From Pseudomonadota bacterium (GTDB lineage: Bacteria; Pseudomonadota; Gammaproteobacteria; Steroidobacterales; Steroidobacteraceae), in NCBI GenBank assembly GCA_021779535.1, contig JAJYAM010000003.1, forward strand, positions 92,501 through 156,500: a stretch of 64,000 bases of DNA, read 5' to 3'. This document shows, in pieces, positions 1-9,502 of the stretch. A model generated the notes under the pieces. The model saw only the letters and a program-made list of their open reading frames with translations. It did no database searches and had not been told where the DNA came from. Position 1 is the stretch's first letter, and the number at the start of each line of letters is the position of its first letter. The position numbers and the translations under genes are program-made.

Positions 1-944
1 CGCGCGGCGAAGTCGGCCTGCGCGCCCGCCGCCGCCGCCTGTCCGTGGAATCGGGCGACGATTTCGAGCGCAAGCTCGATCTTCGCGTCGCGCGGATTCC
101 TGCCGGTCGCGACCGCCGCGCGCAGCGCCTCGATCTCGCGCAGCGGACGGAAGCTCAGGAGCTCGAAGTATCGCCACATCAGTTCATCGCTGATCGACAT
201 CAGCTTCCCGAACATCTCGCCCGGCGGATCGTGGATCGCGATGGTGTTGCCGAGGGATTTCGACATCTTCTGGACGCCGTCGAGCCCCTCGAGCAATGGC
301 ATCGTCAGCACGATCTGCGGCTCCTGGCCGTAGGCCTCCTGCAGCTGCCGGCCGACGAGCAGATTGAATTTCTGATCGGTGCCGCCGAGCTCGACGTCTG
401 CGCTCAGCGCGACCGAGTCGTACCCCTGCACCAGCGGGTACAGGAATTCGTGGATCGCGATCGGCTGCCCGGATTTGTAACGCTTGTGGAAATCGTCGCG
501 CTCGAGCATGCGCGCGACCGTGTGCTTCGCGGCGAGCTCGATCAGCCCCGCGGCGTTCATCGCACCCATCCAGCGCGAGTTGAACTCGATCCGGGTGCGC
601 TCGGGATCGAGGATCTTGAAGATCTGGTCCTGGTAGGTGCGCGCGTTGACCGCGATCGCCTCCGGGGTGAGCCGGGGCCGCGTCGCGCTCTTGCCGGTCG
701 GGTCGCCGATCAGCCCGGTGAAATCCCCGATCAGGAAGATCACGTCGTGCCCGTACTGCTGGAACTGGCGGAGCTTGTTGATCAGCACCGTGTGACCGAG
801 GTGCAGGTCCGGGGCGGTGGGGTCGAACCCCGCCTTCACGCGAAGCGGAGCGCCCCGCTCGATCTTCCTGCGCAGGTCGTCGCCGTGGATCACGTCGACC
901 GCGCCGCGCGCCAACTCGCTCAATTGTTCGTCGATTGCTGTCAC
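1..944 (-). CDS. tyrS: Tyrosyl-tRNA synthetase, 3' end cut by window
   Basis: Charges tRNA-Tyr with tyrosine in the cytoplasm. This class I aminoacyl-tRNA synthetase is not in the ORF track because it starts with GTG and runs off the left edge. The start GTG-ACA-GCA-ATC reads [14 protein letters not shown]. The HIGH-type motif appears as HLGHT near residue 46 and the KMSKS motif as KMSKSLGN near residue 223, which fixes the family. About 314 residues are visible; relatives of this type are about 400, so the missing part should be the C-terminal anticodon/S4-like region. It is divergent from the M23 peptidase gene, a neighbour pair common in gammaproteobacteria. Identity is very sure; the GTG start is likely but not proven. 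Confidence 0.93.
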   Translation of the reverse strand, partial: MTAIDEQLSELARGAVDVIHGDDLRRKIERGAPLRVKAGFDPTAPDLHLGHTVLINKLRQFQQYGHDVIFLIGDFTGLIGDPTGKSATRPRLTPEAIAVNARTYQDQIFKILDPERTRIEFNSRWMGAMNAAGLIELAAKHTVARMLERDDFHKRYKSGQPIAIHEFLYPLVQGYDSVALSADVELGGTDQKFNLLVGRQLQEAYGQEPQIVLTMPLLEGLDGVQKMSKSLGNTIAIHDPPGEMFGKLMSISDELMWRYFELLSFRPLREIEALRAAVATGRNPRDAKIELALEIVARFHGQAAAAGAQADFAA

Positions 945-1129
945 GGCTGGTCTCGTCCTCGCTGGATCCGATCGGCTCGCGACCGACCCGATCGCGCCCC
1001 GGCGGGCGCCGCCGCACTTTAACCGGGTGGCGACACCGCTTGCCAGCGTCGCCGTTCATCGGCGGCATTGACCGCGCCGCGGGTCGCCGCTAGCCTTACC
1101 GGCTCATTCAGCCTCGAGGAGTGGAACCC

Positions 1130-2515
1130 GTGCGTCGGGACAGCTCGACAGTCCGCGATTGGTCGCGGCAATTCCACCGTTTCACCGCCCGAATAGCGCC
1201 GTTCGCCGCCATCGCGAGCGCGATCCTGTTGCTCTGGCACGCCGCGCGCGACCCGGTCCCGACCGTCGCCGCGGCGCCGGCGCCGCTGATCTATCCGGGC
1301 GCGCGGTCGCCGGCGCCGCAGCCCGCCGGCATTCCAGCTGCGGTGCAGCAGGCGGGCCTCGGTTCGACGATCGACGTGGTGGTCGGTCGCAACGACACCC
1401 TGGACTCGATCTTCCGACGCTTTGCGCTCGACAAATCGGACCTCGCCGAGATCCGCGGCCTCCCGGGCATCCGACAGAGCCTCGATTTGCTGAAACCCGG
1501 TGAATCGATCGAACTGCGGCACTCGGCCGGCGAAGTGAACGAGTTGACGCGCAAGCTCAGCCCGACCGAAACGCTGAAGGTCGTGCGCCGCGCCGGCGGG
1601 TACACCGCGCAGCTGGTCAGCGACCCGATCCAGACTCGCATTCGTACCGCGCGCGCGGTGATCACCTCCTCGCTGTTCCAAGCGGCCCAGGCGGCCCGCG
1701 TGTCCGATGCGATCGCGCTGCGACTCGCCCACATCTTCGCGTGGGACGTCGATTTCATGCTCGATCTGCGCCGCGGCGACCGGTTCACGATCGTCTACCA
1801 GCAGCTGTTCGAGAACGGCAAGTACCTGCGCGACGGCAAGATTCTCGCCGCGAAGTTCGTGAATGCGGGCCACGTCTACGAGGCGGTGCGTTTCGTCGGT
1901 CCGGACGGGGTCGATGGCTACTACACCCCTTCCGGGCAACCGATGCACAAGGCGTTCCTGCGCGCGCCGCTCGCGTTCACCCGCGTCAGCTCGGCGTTCA
2001 ACCTGCACCGGATGAACCCGATCCTGCACGTGATCCGGCCGCACCTCGGCACCGATTACGCCGCGCCGCTCGGAACGCCGGTGGACGCGGCCGGTGACGG
2101 GCGCGTGCAATTCGTCGGTCGCGAGGAGGGTTACGGCAACACCGTGATCCTCGCGCACGCCGGCGACATCACGACGCTGTACGCGCACCTCGAGCGCTTC
2201 GCCCGCAAGCTGCACCGCGGCGAAGCGGTCCGGCAAGGACAGGTGATCGGCTACGTCGGGATGTCCGGGCTCGCGACCGGGCCACACCTGCACTACGAAT
2301 ACCGCATCGGCGACGTCCACGAAAACCCGCAGACGGTTCGCCTGCCCGGCGCACCCCCGCTGCGGGGCAGCTCGCTGGTCGCATTCCGCATGCAAACGGC
2401 GACCTGGCTCGCGGACCTGCAGTCGCCGCTGGTCGGTGCCAGCGCACGTACCGCGACCGCCGCGAACATCGCGCCCAGGACGGTCTTGCCGGCGTCCCGA
2501 ATCGCGCCGAACTGA
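1130..2515 (+). CDS. M23-family cell-wall metallopeptidase with LysM/OapA-like domain
   Basis: Predicted zinc endopeptidase that cuts peptide cross-links in peptidoglycan. An N-terminal membrane segment (IAPFAAIASAILLLWHA) is followed by a LysM/OapA-like region at about residues 80-130 and an M23 domain at about 280-390. Zinc ligands are visible: HLGTD near residue 305 and GPHLHYEY near 386, with LYAHL between. The ORF track starts at GTG 1121, but GAGGAG (1116-1121) overlaps that codon; it sits 8 nt before GTG 1130, so I use 1130. It lies directly upstream of anmK, which links it to wall turnover. Substrate specificity is not shown by the sequence. Confidence 0.9.
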   Translation: MRRDSSTVRDWSRQFHRFTARIAPFAAIASAILLLWHAARDPVPTVAAAPAPLIYPGARSPAPQPAGIPAAVQQAGLGSTIDVVVGRNDTLDSIFRRFALDKSDLAEIRGLPGIRQSLDLLKPGESIELRHSAGEVNELTRKLSPTETLKVVRRAGGYTAQLVSDPIQTRIRTARAVITSSLFQAAQAARVSDAIALRLAHIFAWDVDFMLDLRRGDRFTIVYQQLFENGKYLRDGKILAAKFVNAGHVYEAVRFVGPDGVDGYYTPSGQPMHKAFLRAPLAFTRVSSAFNLHRMNPILHVIRPHLGTDYAAPLGTPVDAAGDGRVQFVGREEGYGNTVILAHAGDITTLYAHLERFARKLHRGEAVRQGQVIGYVGMSGLATGPHLHYEYRIGDVHENPQTVRLPGAPPLRGSSLVAFRMQTATWLADLQSPLVGASARTATAANIAPRTVLPASRIAPN

Positions 2516-2534
2516 CGGCTGCGACGGACCCGCA

Positions 2535-3665
2535 ATGGGTTGGTACGTCGGCCTGATATCCGGGACCAGCATGGACGCGATCGATGCGGTCGTCGTCGAC
2601 TTCGCGGCGTCCCCGCTGCGAATTCACGCCGCGGGCGCGAGCGAATATCCGCGCGAACTCGCGCAACGGCTCGCCGCGGTACTCGACGGCGATCACGCGG
2701 TCCCCCTGGACGCGATCGGACGGCTCGACGTCGATGTCGGCCGCGCGTTCGCGCACGCGACGAACGCGTTGCTCGAGCGGGCGGGGATCGCTCCCGACGC
2801 GATCGACGCGATCGGTAGCCACGGGCAGACGCTGCGGCACCACATCGCGCCACCCTCCCCGTTCAGCTGGCAAATCGGCGACCCGAACGTGATCGCCGAA
2901 TTGACCGGAGTCACCGTCGTCGCCGATTTCCGGCGCCGCGACGTCGCCGCCGGCGGCCAAGGGGCGCCGCTCGTGCCGCTGTTCCACGACGGCGTGTTTC
3001 GCAGCGACGCCGAGGACCGGGTGATCGTGAACGTCGGCGGGATCGCGAACCTGACGGTACTGCGACGCGACACGCCGCTCCGGGGCTTCGATACGGGACC
3101 GGGCAATCGGCTGATGGACGCGTGGGCGCAGCGACAGCGTGGCGAGCCGTTCGACCGGGACGGCGCGTTCGCGGCGAGCGGCCGCTGCGACGCCGTCCTG
3201 CTCGCCCTGCTGCTGACGGAACCCTACCTCGCGCTGCCCGCGCCGAAGAGCACCGGTCGAGAGCTGTTCAACCTGGCGTGGCTCGACGCCCGGCTCGACA
3301 CCCATCGCGCGAAGGGCCACGGGATCTCCCCGGCCGACGTGCAGGCGACTCTGCGGGAGTACACGGCGGAGACGATCGCCCGCGCCGCCGCCGACGCCGC
3401 GCCCGGTGCGGCCCTGTACGTCTGCGGCGGCGGCGCGCACAACCCGGGGCTGCTCGACTCGCTGCGCCGGCGCGCGGCGCCCTCGCGGATCGCAACCACC
3501 GCGGCGCTCGGCTTGGACCCGGATTTCGTCGAGGCGGCGGCGTTCGCGTTCTTCGCATACCGCACGCTCGCGGGATTGCCGTCGAGCGCCGCGAGCGTCA
3601 CCGGCGCGCGCGGCGCGCGCGTGCTGGGAGGCATCTACCGGGGCGCACCGCGGGGGCGCGCATGA
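2535..3665 (+). CDS. anmK: Anhydro-N-acetylmuramic acid kinase
   Basis: Phosphorylates and opens 1,6-anhydro-MurNAc to MurNAc-6-phosphate during peptidoglycan recycling in the cytoplasm. The protein (376 aa, normal length) starts MGWYVGLISGTSMD, the family's ATP-binding opening, with Ala where Gly is more usual after GTSMD. FDTGPGNRLMD and VCGGGAHNPGLL later in the protein also fit the family. The ORF track begins 33 codons upstream inside the M23 gene; ATG 2535 matches the family start. Its last bases overlap the ppk start (ATGA). Together with ampD at 14.6-15.2 kb it gives two steps of muropeptide recycling. Confidence 0.94.
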   Translation: MGWYVGLISGTSMDAIDAVVVDFAASPLRIHAAGASEYPRELAQRLAAVLDGDHAVPLDAIGRLDVDVGRAFAHATNALLERAGIAPDAIDAIGSHGQTLRHHIAPPSPFSWQIGDPNVIAELTGVTVVADFRRRDVAAGGQGAPLVPLFHDGVFRSDAEDRVIVNVGGIANLTVLRRDTPLRGFDTGPGNRLMDAWAQRQRGEPFDRDGAFAASGRCDAVLLALLLTEPYLALPAPKSTGRELFNLAWLDARLDTHRAKGHGISPADVQATLREYTAETIARAAADAAPGAALYVCGGGAHNPGLLDSLRRRAAPSRIATTAALGLDPDFVEAAAFAFFAYRTLAGLPSSAASVTGARGARVLGGIYRGAPRGRA

Positions 3666-5737
3666 ACGACGTCGATCTCGGTGCCGCGGCACTCTATTTC
3701 AACCGCGAACTGTCGTTCCTCGAATTCAACCAGCGAGTGCTCGAGCAAGCGAAGGACCCCTCGGTCCCGCTGCTCGAGCGCGTGAAGTTCCTGTGCATTT
3801 CCTGTTCGAACCTCGACGAGTTCTTCGAGATCCGGGTCGCGGGCCTGAAGGAGCTCGCGGAGGCGGGCGCCACCCGCGGCGGGCCGGACGGGATCGGCGT
3901 CGCCGAGCAGCTGCGGGCGATCAGCGCACGGTCGCGGCGCCTGGTGGAGGAACAATACGCGTTGCTCAACGAATCGCTGACGCCGGCGCTCGCGCGCGAG
4001 GGCATCGAGTTCATCACGCCCGACAACTGGACGCGCGAGCAGGCCCGGTGGCTCGAGGAGTATTTCGCCCGCGAGGTCGAGCCGGTGCTGAGCCCGCTCG
4101 CGCTCGATCCGGCGCGACCGTTCCCGAAGATCCTGAACAAGAGCCTCAACTTCGCGGTGATCGTCGAGGGCAAGGACGATTTCGGCCGCGACAGCGGGCT
4201 CGCGGTCGTGCAAGCGCCGCGCTCGCTGCCCCGGATCATCCGCCTGCCGGATTTTCTCGGCGGTGGCAGCTTCGTGTTTCTCGGAACGATCGTCGACGCG
4301 TTCGTGTCGCAGCTGTTCGAGGGAATGCGGGTGCGCGGCTGCTATCAGTTTCGCGTGACCCGCAACAGCGATCTGTACGTCGAGCCCGAGGAGGCCGACG
4401 ACCTGCTGGCGGCGGTCGAGGGCGAATTGGCTTCGCGTCGCTACGGCGACGCGGTCCGGCTCGAGACCGCGCACGATTGCCCGCGCGACATCCTCGACGT
4501 GCTGCTCGGCCAGTTCTCGCTGACCGAGACCGAACTGTATCGCGTCCCCGGACCGGTCAATCTCAATCGACTGATGGCGGTCTACGATCTCGTCGGTCGC
4601 CCGGACCTCAAGTACCCCGCGTTCGCGCCGAGCGTGCCGGAGCGCCTGCGGACGCCGGCCGATCCGTTCGCCGCGTTGCGCGACGGCGACGTGCTGCTGC
4701 ACCACCCGTTCGAGTCGTTCGCACCGGTCGTGGATTTCATTCGACACGCGGCCGCCGACCCGAGCGTGCTCGCGATCAAGCAAACGCTCTACCGGGCGGG
4801 CAGCGACTCGAGCATCGTGCAGGCGCTGTGCGACGCGGCACTCGCGGGCAAGGACGTGACGGTGATCATCGAGCTCCAGGCGCGGTTCGACGAAGAGGCG
4901 AATATCGACATCGCGACCAAGCTGCAGGAAGCGGGCGCGCACGTGATGTACGGGGTGGTCGGCTACAAGACGCACGCCAAGCTCGTGCTGGTGGTGCGGC
5001 GCGAGGAACGGGGCCTGCGGCGTTATTGCCACCTCGGCACGGGAAACTACCATGCGCGCACGGCGCGCGCGTATACGGATTACGGGCTGCTGACCGCCGA
5101 CGAGGCGATCGGCGAGGATATCCACCAGATCTTCCTGCAGTTGACCGGCCTGACCCGGAAGCCGAGCCTGCACAAGCTCCTGCACGCGCCGTTCACGCTG
5201 CAAAGCGTGCTGCTCGAGAAGATCGAGCGCGAGATCGACAATGCCGGTGCCGGGCGACCCGCCCGCGTGATCGCGAAACTCAACGCGTTGACGGAACCGA
5301 AGATGATCCGGGCGCTGTACCGAGCCTCGCAGGCGAACGTCGACGTCGACCTGATCGTCCGCGGCGTATGCTGTCTGCGGCCGGGCCTCGCCGGGGTCTC
5401 CGAGCACATCGAGGTCCGCTCGATCGTGGGCCGCTTCCTGGAGCACTCCCGCGTGTATTACTTCGAGAACGGCGGCGAGCCCGAGGTATTCTGCGGCAGC
5501 GCGGATTGGATGGACCGCAACCTCTACCGGCGCATCGAGGTCGCTTTCCCGGTCGAGGATCCCGCGTTCCGGCGCCGCGTGATCGAGGAGCTCGAGCTGT
5601 ACCTGCACGACGACACCGAGGGTTGGAGGCTCGGCGCGGACGGGCGGTACCAGCGTCCATCGGGCCGCGCCGGCGGCTGCGCGCAAACCCGGTTGCTGCA
5701 GCAGTACGCCGGACGGCCGAGCGGCGGCGACGCCTGA
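3662..5737 (+). CDS. ppk: Polyphosphate kinase 1
   Basis: Makes inorganic polyphosphate reversibly from ATP. The product is 691 aa, the usual PPK1 length. The start LYFNRELSFLEFNQRVLEQA is the family N-terminal signature. The two conserved histidines are in KTHAKL (about residue 438) and HLGTGNYH (about 457), spaced 19 residues as in E. coli PPK. The ORF track adds 180 upstream codons in the anmK region; ATG 3662 overlaps the anmK stop as ATGA, so the two are probably translationally coupled. It converges with ppx with 12 bp between the stops, an arrangement that pairs polyphosphate synthesis and breakdown. Confidence 0.96.
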   Translation: MNDVDLGAAALYFNRELSFLEFNQRVLEQAKDPSVPLLERVKFLCISCSNLDEFFEIRVAGLKELAEAGATRGGPDGIGVAEQLRAISARSRRLVEEQYALLNESLTPALAREGIEFITPDNWTREQARWLEEYFAREVEPVLSPLALDPARPFPKILNKSLNFAVIVEGKDDFGRDSGLAVVQAPRSLPRIIRLPDFLGGGSFVFLGTIVDAFVSQLFEGMRVRGCYQFRVTRNSDLYVEPEEADDLLAAVEGELASRRYGDAVRLETAHDCPRDILDVLLGQFSLTETELYRVPGPVNLNRLMAVYDLVGRPDLKYPAFAPSVPERLRTPADPFAALRDGDVLLHHPFESFAPVVDFIRHAAADPSVLAIKQTLYRAGSDSSIVQALCDAALAGKDVTVIIELQARFDEEANIDIATKLQEAGAHVMYGVVGYKTHAKLVLVVRREERGLRRYCHLGTGNYHARTARAYTDYGLLTADEAIGEDIHQIFLQLTGLTRKPSLHKLLHAPFTLQSVLLEKIEREIDNAGAGRPARVIAKLNALTEPKMIRALYRASQANVDVDLIVRGVCCLRPGLAGVSEHIEVRSIVGRFLEHSRVYYFENGGEPEVFCGSADWMDRNLYRRIEVAFPVEDPAFRRRVIEELELYLHDDTEGWRLGADGRYQRPSGRAGGCAQTRLLQQYAGRPSGGDA

Positions 5738-5749
5738 GCCGCCGGGACG

Positions 5750-7249
5750 TCAACCGAAGTTCAGCCGGAACCCCGCGGCCTTGAGGTATTGCCGCTCCTC
5801 GACCAAGTCCTCGATCGTCAACGGATGTTCCTTCATCCACCGAGCCGGCAGGTCCAGCGCGAGATGCCGGCCTTTGACGCGCAAGCGCACGTCGGGCAGC
5901 GGTGCCGCGCTGCGCCCCCGGTGCAGCAGCACCGCGAGGCGCAGCAGCACGATCAGGTACTCGCCGAGTCGGTCCCACGGCGGCACCAGGTCCTCGAGGG
6001 ACTCCAGCGACAATTGCCGGCGGTGGCCGCCGACCATTGCGGCGAGCAACAGCTGCTCCTCGCGCGGGAACCCCGGCATGTCCGCGTACTCCAGCAGGTA
6101 GGCGCTGTGGCGCTGGTACTTCGAATGGGCGATGTCGAGCCCCGTCTCGTGCAGGCGGGCGGCCCAGCGCAGCGCGAGCTCGGCGAGCGGCTCGTCGAGG
6201 CCCCATTCGGACTCGACCTGCGCGAGCAGTGCGACCGCGGTCGCTTCGACGCGATCGGCCTGGCGCGTGTCCACGTGATAGCGCGCCTCCATCGCGCGCA
6301 CGCTGCGCACGCGCGCATCCTCGTTGGTGAAGCGGCCCATCAGGTCGTACAACAATCCCTCGCGCATGGCCCCTTCGGCGATCCTCAGACGCTCGATCGC
6401 GAGACTCTCGACCAATTCGAGCAGGATTGCGAAGCCGCTCGGGAACACCGGCGCACGCTCCGCGTCGACACCCAGGGACTCGAGGCGAGCGGCGTTGCCG
6501 GCCGCGAGCATCCGCTCCTCGATCTTGTGGAGATTGGCCGCGGTGATCCACGGATCCTCGGGAACCATCCGCCGCAACGCCTCACCGATCACGCGAACCG
6601 TGCCGGAGCTGCCGAACGCCTCCAGCCAGCCCTGCTTGCGATAGCGCTCCAGGATCGGCTCCAGCTCCAGGCGCACTGCGGTCCGCGCCCGCTCGATCCG
6701 CTTCGGCGTGACCCGGCCGTCATCGAAGATCGCCGCGAGCCCGACGCATCCGACCGACAGGCTCTCGAGCAGGATCGGTTCGAAGCCCTGCCCGATCACC
6801 AGCTCCGTCGAGCCGCCGCCGATGTCGATGACCAGGCGCCGGTCCGGGCTCAACGGACTGGTGTGCGCGACGCCCGAATAGATCAGGCGCGCCTCCTCCA
6901 GGCCGGAAATGATCTCGATCGGGTGGCCGAGGGCGGCGCGCGCGCGCTCGAGGAACCAGCGTTTACGCCGTGCGCGGCGCAGCGCGTTCGTGCCGACGAC
7001 GCGCACGCTGTCCGCGTGCATCGCGCGCAGACGTTCGCCGAAGCGCTCCAGGCAGCGCAGCGCACGGTCCATGGCGGCCTCGTCGAGTCGGCCGCTCTCG
7101 TCGAGACCGGTCGCGAGCCGCACGGTCTCGCGCAAGCGATCGAGGATCGACAACTGGCCGTGGGAGTGCCGCGCGACCACCATGTGGAAGCTGTTGGACC
7201 CGAGGTCGACGGCCGCGAGCACGTCCGGAACGGCACGCCCGCTGGTCAT
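5750..7249 (-). CDS. ppx: Exopolyphosphatase (Ppx/GppA family)
   Basis: Releases phosphate from the ends of polyphosphate, and in some members also converts pppGpp to ppGpp. The 499-aa protein starts with the actin-fold phosphate-binding motif LAAVDLGSNSFHMVVAR; the second motif VIDIGGGSTELVIG follows near residue 145. A C-terminal HD-like helical region (RWAARLHETGLDIAHSKYQ) is present, so the full-length form is intact. Position opposite ppk favours exopolyphosphatase over GppA. It ends 12 bp from the ppk stop, and its start is 18 bp from the erpA stop on the same strand. Confidence 0.93.
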   Translation of the reverse strand: MTSGRAVPDVLAAVDLGSNSFHMVVARHSHGQLSILDRLRETVRLATGLDESGRLDEAAMDRALRCLERFGERLRAMHADSVRVVGTNALRRARRKRWFLERARAALGHPIEIISGLEEARLIYSGVAHTSPLSPDRRLVIDIGGGSTELVIGQGFEPILLESLSVGCVGLAAIFDDGRVTPKRIERARTAVRLELEPILERYRKQGWLEAFGSSGTVRVIGEALRRMVPEDPWITAANLHKIEERMLAAGNAARLESLGVDAERAPVFPSGFAILLELVESLAIERLRIAEGAMREGLLYDLMGRFTNEDARVRSVRAMEARYHVDTRQADRVEATAVALLAQVESEWGLDEPLAELALRWAARLHETGLDIAHSKYQRHSAYLLEYADMPGFPREEQLLLAAMVGGHRRQLSLESLEDLVPPWDRLGEYLIVLLRLAVLLHRGRSAAPLPDVRLRVKGRHLALDLPARWMKEHPLTIEDLVEERQYLKAAGFRLNFG

Positions 7250-7267
7250 CGCGCAGGCGGCTCGAGC

Positions 7268-7639
7268 TTATGCCGAGAACGAGGAACCGCAGCCGCAGGT
7301 GGTCTTCGCGTTGGGATTGCGAATCACGAACTGCGCGCCCTCGAGATCTTCCTTGTAGTCGATCTCGGCGCCCATCAGGTACTGAGCGCTCGTCGGATCC
7401 ACGAGCAGCGTGACGCCGCCGTTGTCGATCTGGAAATCGCCTTCCTCGACGTTCTCGTCGAACGTGAAGCCGTATTGAAAGCCCGAACACCCGCCGCCGG
7501 AGACGAACACGCGCAGTTTCAGGTTCGGGTTCGCTTCCTCGCGGATCAGCTCCCCGACCTTGCCGGCCGCGGCATCCGTGAACACCAGGATCGCCGGTGG
7601 TGCCAGCGGCGCGTCCGAGATCACTTTGAGCTCTTGCAT
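7268..7639 (-). CDS. erpA: A-type iron-sulfur carrier ErpA
   Basis: Delivers Fe-S clusters to target enzymes, including isoprenoid synthesis proteins in E. coli. The 123-aa protein reads very close to E. coli Erp[21 protein letters not shown] and the C-terminal [16 protein letters not shown] carry the three conserved cysteines (CSGF, CGCG). The ORF track extends 16 codons upstream; ATG 7639 (MQELKVISD) fits the family length better. No strong Shine-Dalgarno sequence is visible there. It lies between ppx and the bactofilin gene on the same strand. Confidence 0.94.
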   Translation of the reverse strand: MQELKVISDAPLAPPAILVFTDAAAGKVGELIREEANPNLKLRVFVSGGGCSGFQYGFTFDENVEEGDFQIDNGGVTLLVDPTSAQYLMGAEIDYKEDLEGAQFVIRNPNAKTTCGCGSSFSA

Positions 7640-7683
7640 GCGACCGATTCTACTCGTCAGGCGTCGTCGGGGCAAAATCGCGC

Positions 7684-8118
7684 TCAACGGCCCGGCGGTT
7701 CGCGGCGATCGGCCCGGCCGTCGGCCTCGGCGGGCGGGGGCGCGTCGGCAGGGCCCGCCGGCGCCCGATGGAGCAACTGGCCGTTGATCTGCGCGCCGAC
7801 CGCGGTCTCGATCGTTTCGTAGGAGACGCTGCCCAGCACGCGCGCTTTTGGCCCGAGCTCGACACGCTTGGCGACCTCGATGTCGCCCTTGACGACGCCG
7901 TTCAGGATCACGTTCGCGACCTTGACGGAACCGTCGATGCAGCCCTGCTCGCTGACGACGAGCGTCGCCGAGAGCTCGGGATCGCCCTTCACGTTGCCGT
8001 TGATCCGGCCATCGAGATGCAGGCCGCCGCCGCCGAACTCGACGTCACCGTCGATGCGGGTTTGCGCGCCGATCAGCGTGTGGATCCGCGGCAACCTACG
8101 GTGCTTGCGTTTGAACAT
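7684..8118 (-). CDS. Bactofilin (polymer-forming cytoskeletal protein)
   Basis: Small protein (144 aa) with a beta-helical DUF583/bactofilin core: [20 protein letters not shown], followed by repeating hydrophobic-Gly turns ([27 protein letters not shown]). Bactofilins self-assemble into filaments that place wall enzymes or shape the cell. Short basic N-terminus and a Pro/Ala/Arg-rich C-terminal tail are typical. The first 23 bp overlap the end of the upstream membrane-protein gene in another frame, indicating one transcript and possible co-translation. Its exact role here is not shown. Confidence 0.85.
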   Translation of the reverse strand: MFKRKHRRLPRIHTLIGAQTRIDGDVEFGGGGLHLDGRINGNVKGDPELSATLVVSEQGCIDGSVKVANVILNGVVKGDIEVAKRVELGPKARVLGSVSYETIETAVGAQINGQLLHRAPAGPADAPPPAEADGRADRREPPGR

Positions 8119-8881
8119 CGAGCCCCCCTCGTTTCGCCCCGCGGGGCGCGCCGTCCGCTTCCGAGGACATTCCCTGTGTCCGCCACAGGAACGCCTGGCG
8201 ATACTCCCGGCCCGCGCCGTCGCGCAACACGACGCCGATGCGCACGGGCGCGAAGCCGGGCGGCAGGCGCAGCGTCTCGTCGAAACTCTGGAAATCCCGG
8301 AACGAGTATCGCAAGCTCGGCTGGCGATCGTGCGAGACCTGCGCGAGCGACAGCCGGCTGTCGCGCCCCGCGCGGCGGCCGAGGAACGTGAGCGCGATTC
8401 GTCCGGCGACGGCGTGGGTCGGCGGGCCGACCTGCATCAGCGTGAACTTCAGGCGAAACCGCCGCGGCTCCGGCAACGGGACGATCTGCATCTGCTGCAC
8501 CTTGGCCTTGACGATCGAGTCGGGCTGCACGAGCCCGCGATAGAACGCGAGGCTCTGGTTGAGCCGCGCGACTTGGCCCTGGAGTTCCGCGAGATTGCGC
8601 TCGAGCTGCGCAGCGCCTTCGCGATCCACCCGGCGGGCGATGTCGGCGGCGGCGATCGCAGCGCGCTGCTTCGCGTCCTCCCGTTCGAGCGCCCGAATCC
8701 GCCGGCTCGCCACCCAGGCGTCGCGCTTCGCATCGATCACGTCGTACCCCGCGACGGCGCGGCCCAGCTCGAACACGCCGTACGCGCCGAGCACGCCGAT
8801 GCCGATCGCGGCGCCGAGCAGCAGCGCGCGGCGTTTCGGCGCATAGCTGCGCACGACCAGTTTGCGCGTAGGATCCGCCAT
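8096..8881 (-). CDS. Membrane-anchored coiled-coil protein (DUF6776-like)
   Basis: 261 aa with a basic N-terminus, one transmembrane segment (ALLLGAAIGIGVLGAYGVFEL, about residues 19-40), a heptad-rich coiled coil (about 50-115) and a folded C-terminal region, probably periplasmic. This architecture, and its place directly before a bactofilin gene, match a family I know as DUF6776 in pseudomonads and relatives; the name is from memory. It overlaps the bactofilin start by 23 bp, so a joint role as membrane anchor of the filament is a reasonable inference. No catalytic motif is visible. Confidence 0.7.
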   Translation of the reverse strand: MADPTRKLVVRSYAPKRRALLLGAAIGIGVLGAYGVFELGRAVAGYDVIDAKRDAWVASRRIRALEREDAKQRAAIAAADIARRVDREGAAQLERNLAELQGQVARLNQSLAFYRGLVQPDSIVKAKVQQMQIVPLPEPRRFRLKFTLMQVGPPTHAVAGRIALTFLGRRAGRDSRLSLAQVSHDRQPSLRYSFRDFQSFDETLRLPPGFAPVRIGVVLRDGAGREYRQAFLWRTQGMSSEADGAPRGAKRGGLDVQTQAP

Positions 8882-9057
8882 CGGCCCTGATTTCAGCGGC
8901 CCGCCAGGCCAGGAGATCGTGACATTACACGAACCCGGCGTGGTTCTGTGAGACCATGGCGTACACGGTGCCGGGCGTCGCCGATTGGAGACGCCCGGGC
9001 ACGCGCAACCCCGGCGGCGTGACCGACGGCGGCCGCACCCACCCCGAGGAGCCGACG

Positions 9058-9489
9058 ATGCTGTGGCTGAAAGCGTTTCACGTGATCGCGATGGTCACCT
9101 GGTTCGCCGGCTTGTTCTATCTGCCGCGCTTGTTCGTCTATCACGCCGGGACGACCGATCCGCCGGGGCTCGCGCGCTTCGAGACGATGGAACGCAGGCT
9201 CTTCAAGCTGATGACGATCGGCGGCGCGGCGACGATTGCGCTCGGCGTCGCATTGCTCGCGAGCGAGCCGGCGGCACTCAGATCGTACTGGCTACGCGCC
9301 GGTTGGTTGCATGCGAAGCTCGGCTGCGTCGTGTTGTTGATCGCGTACCATGCGCAGTGTTACCGCCTGATGCGCGAGTTCGCGCAAGGGCGCAACCGCC
9401 ACTCGTCCCGCTGGTATCGGGTGTTCAACGAGATCCCGTCGCTGCTCCTGATCGCGATCGTGGTGCTGGTGATCGTGAAACCGTTCTGA
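9058..9489 (+). CDS. hemJ: Protoporphyrinogen IX oxidase HemJ
   Basis: Oxidises protoporphyrinogen IX to protoporphyrin IX in haem synthesis at the inner membrane. The 143-aa product has four predicted transmembrane helices and the HemJ pattern: WLKAFHVIAMVTWFAGLFYL with a conserved His in helix 1, LPRLFVYH, and WLHAKLG in helix 3. The ORF track starts at 8956, but GAGGAG is placed 6 nt before ATG 9058 and the family starts exactly there. The 176 bp before it separate it from the divergent DUF6776-like gene. The other protoporphyrinogen oxidases (HemG, HemY) are not in this window. Confidence 0.88.
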   Translation: MLWLKAFHVIAMVTWFAGLFYLPRLFVYHAGTTDPPGLARFETMERRLFKLMTIGGAATIALGVALLASEPAALRSYWLRAGWLHAKLGCVVLLIAYHAQCYRLMREFAQGRNRHSSRWYRVFNEIPSLLLIAIVVLVIVKPF

Positions 9490-9502
9490 ATCCGCGCGGG
9501 GT

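Noticed and set aside
45-1068. ORFs 45..1022 (+) and 184..1068 (-) over the tyrS region
   Set aside because: Both are shadows of tyrS; the real gene starts at GTG 944 on the minus strand and carries HLGHT and KMSKS.
3122-3661. 180-codon N-terminal extension of ppk in the ORF track
   Set aside because: It is out-of-frame anmK sequence; ppk starts at ATG 3662, where family sequence begins.
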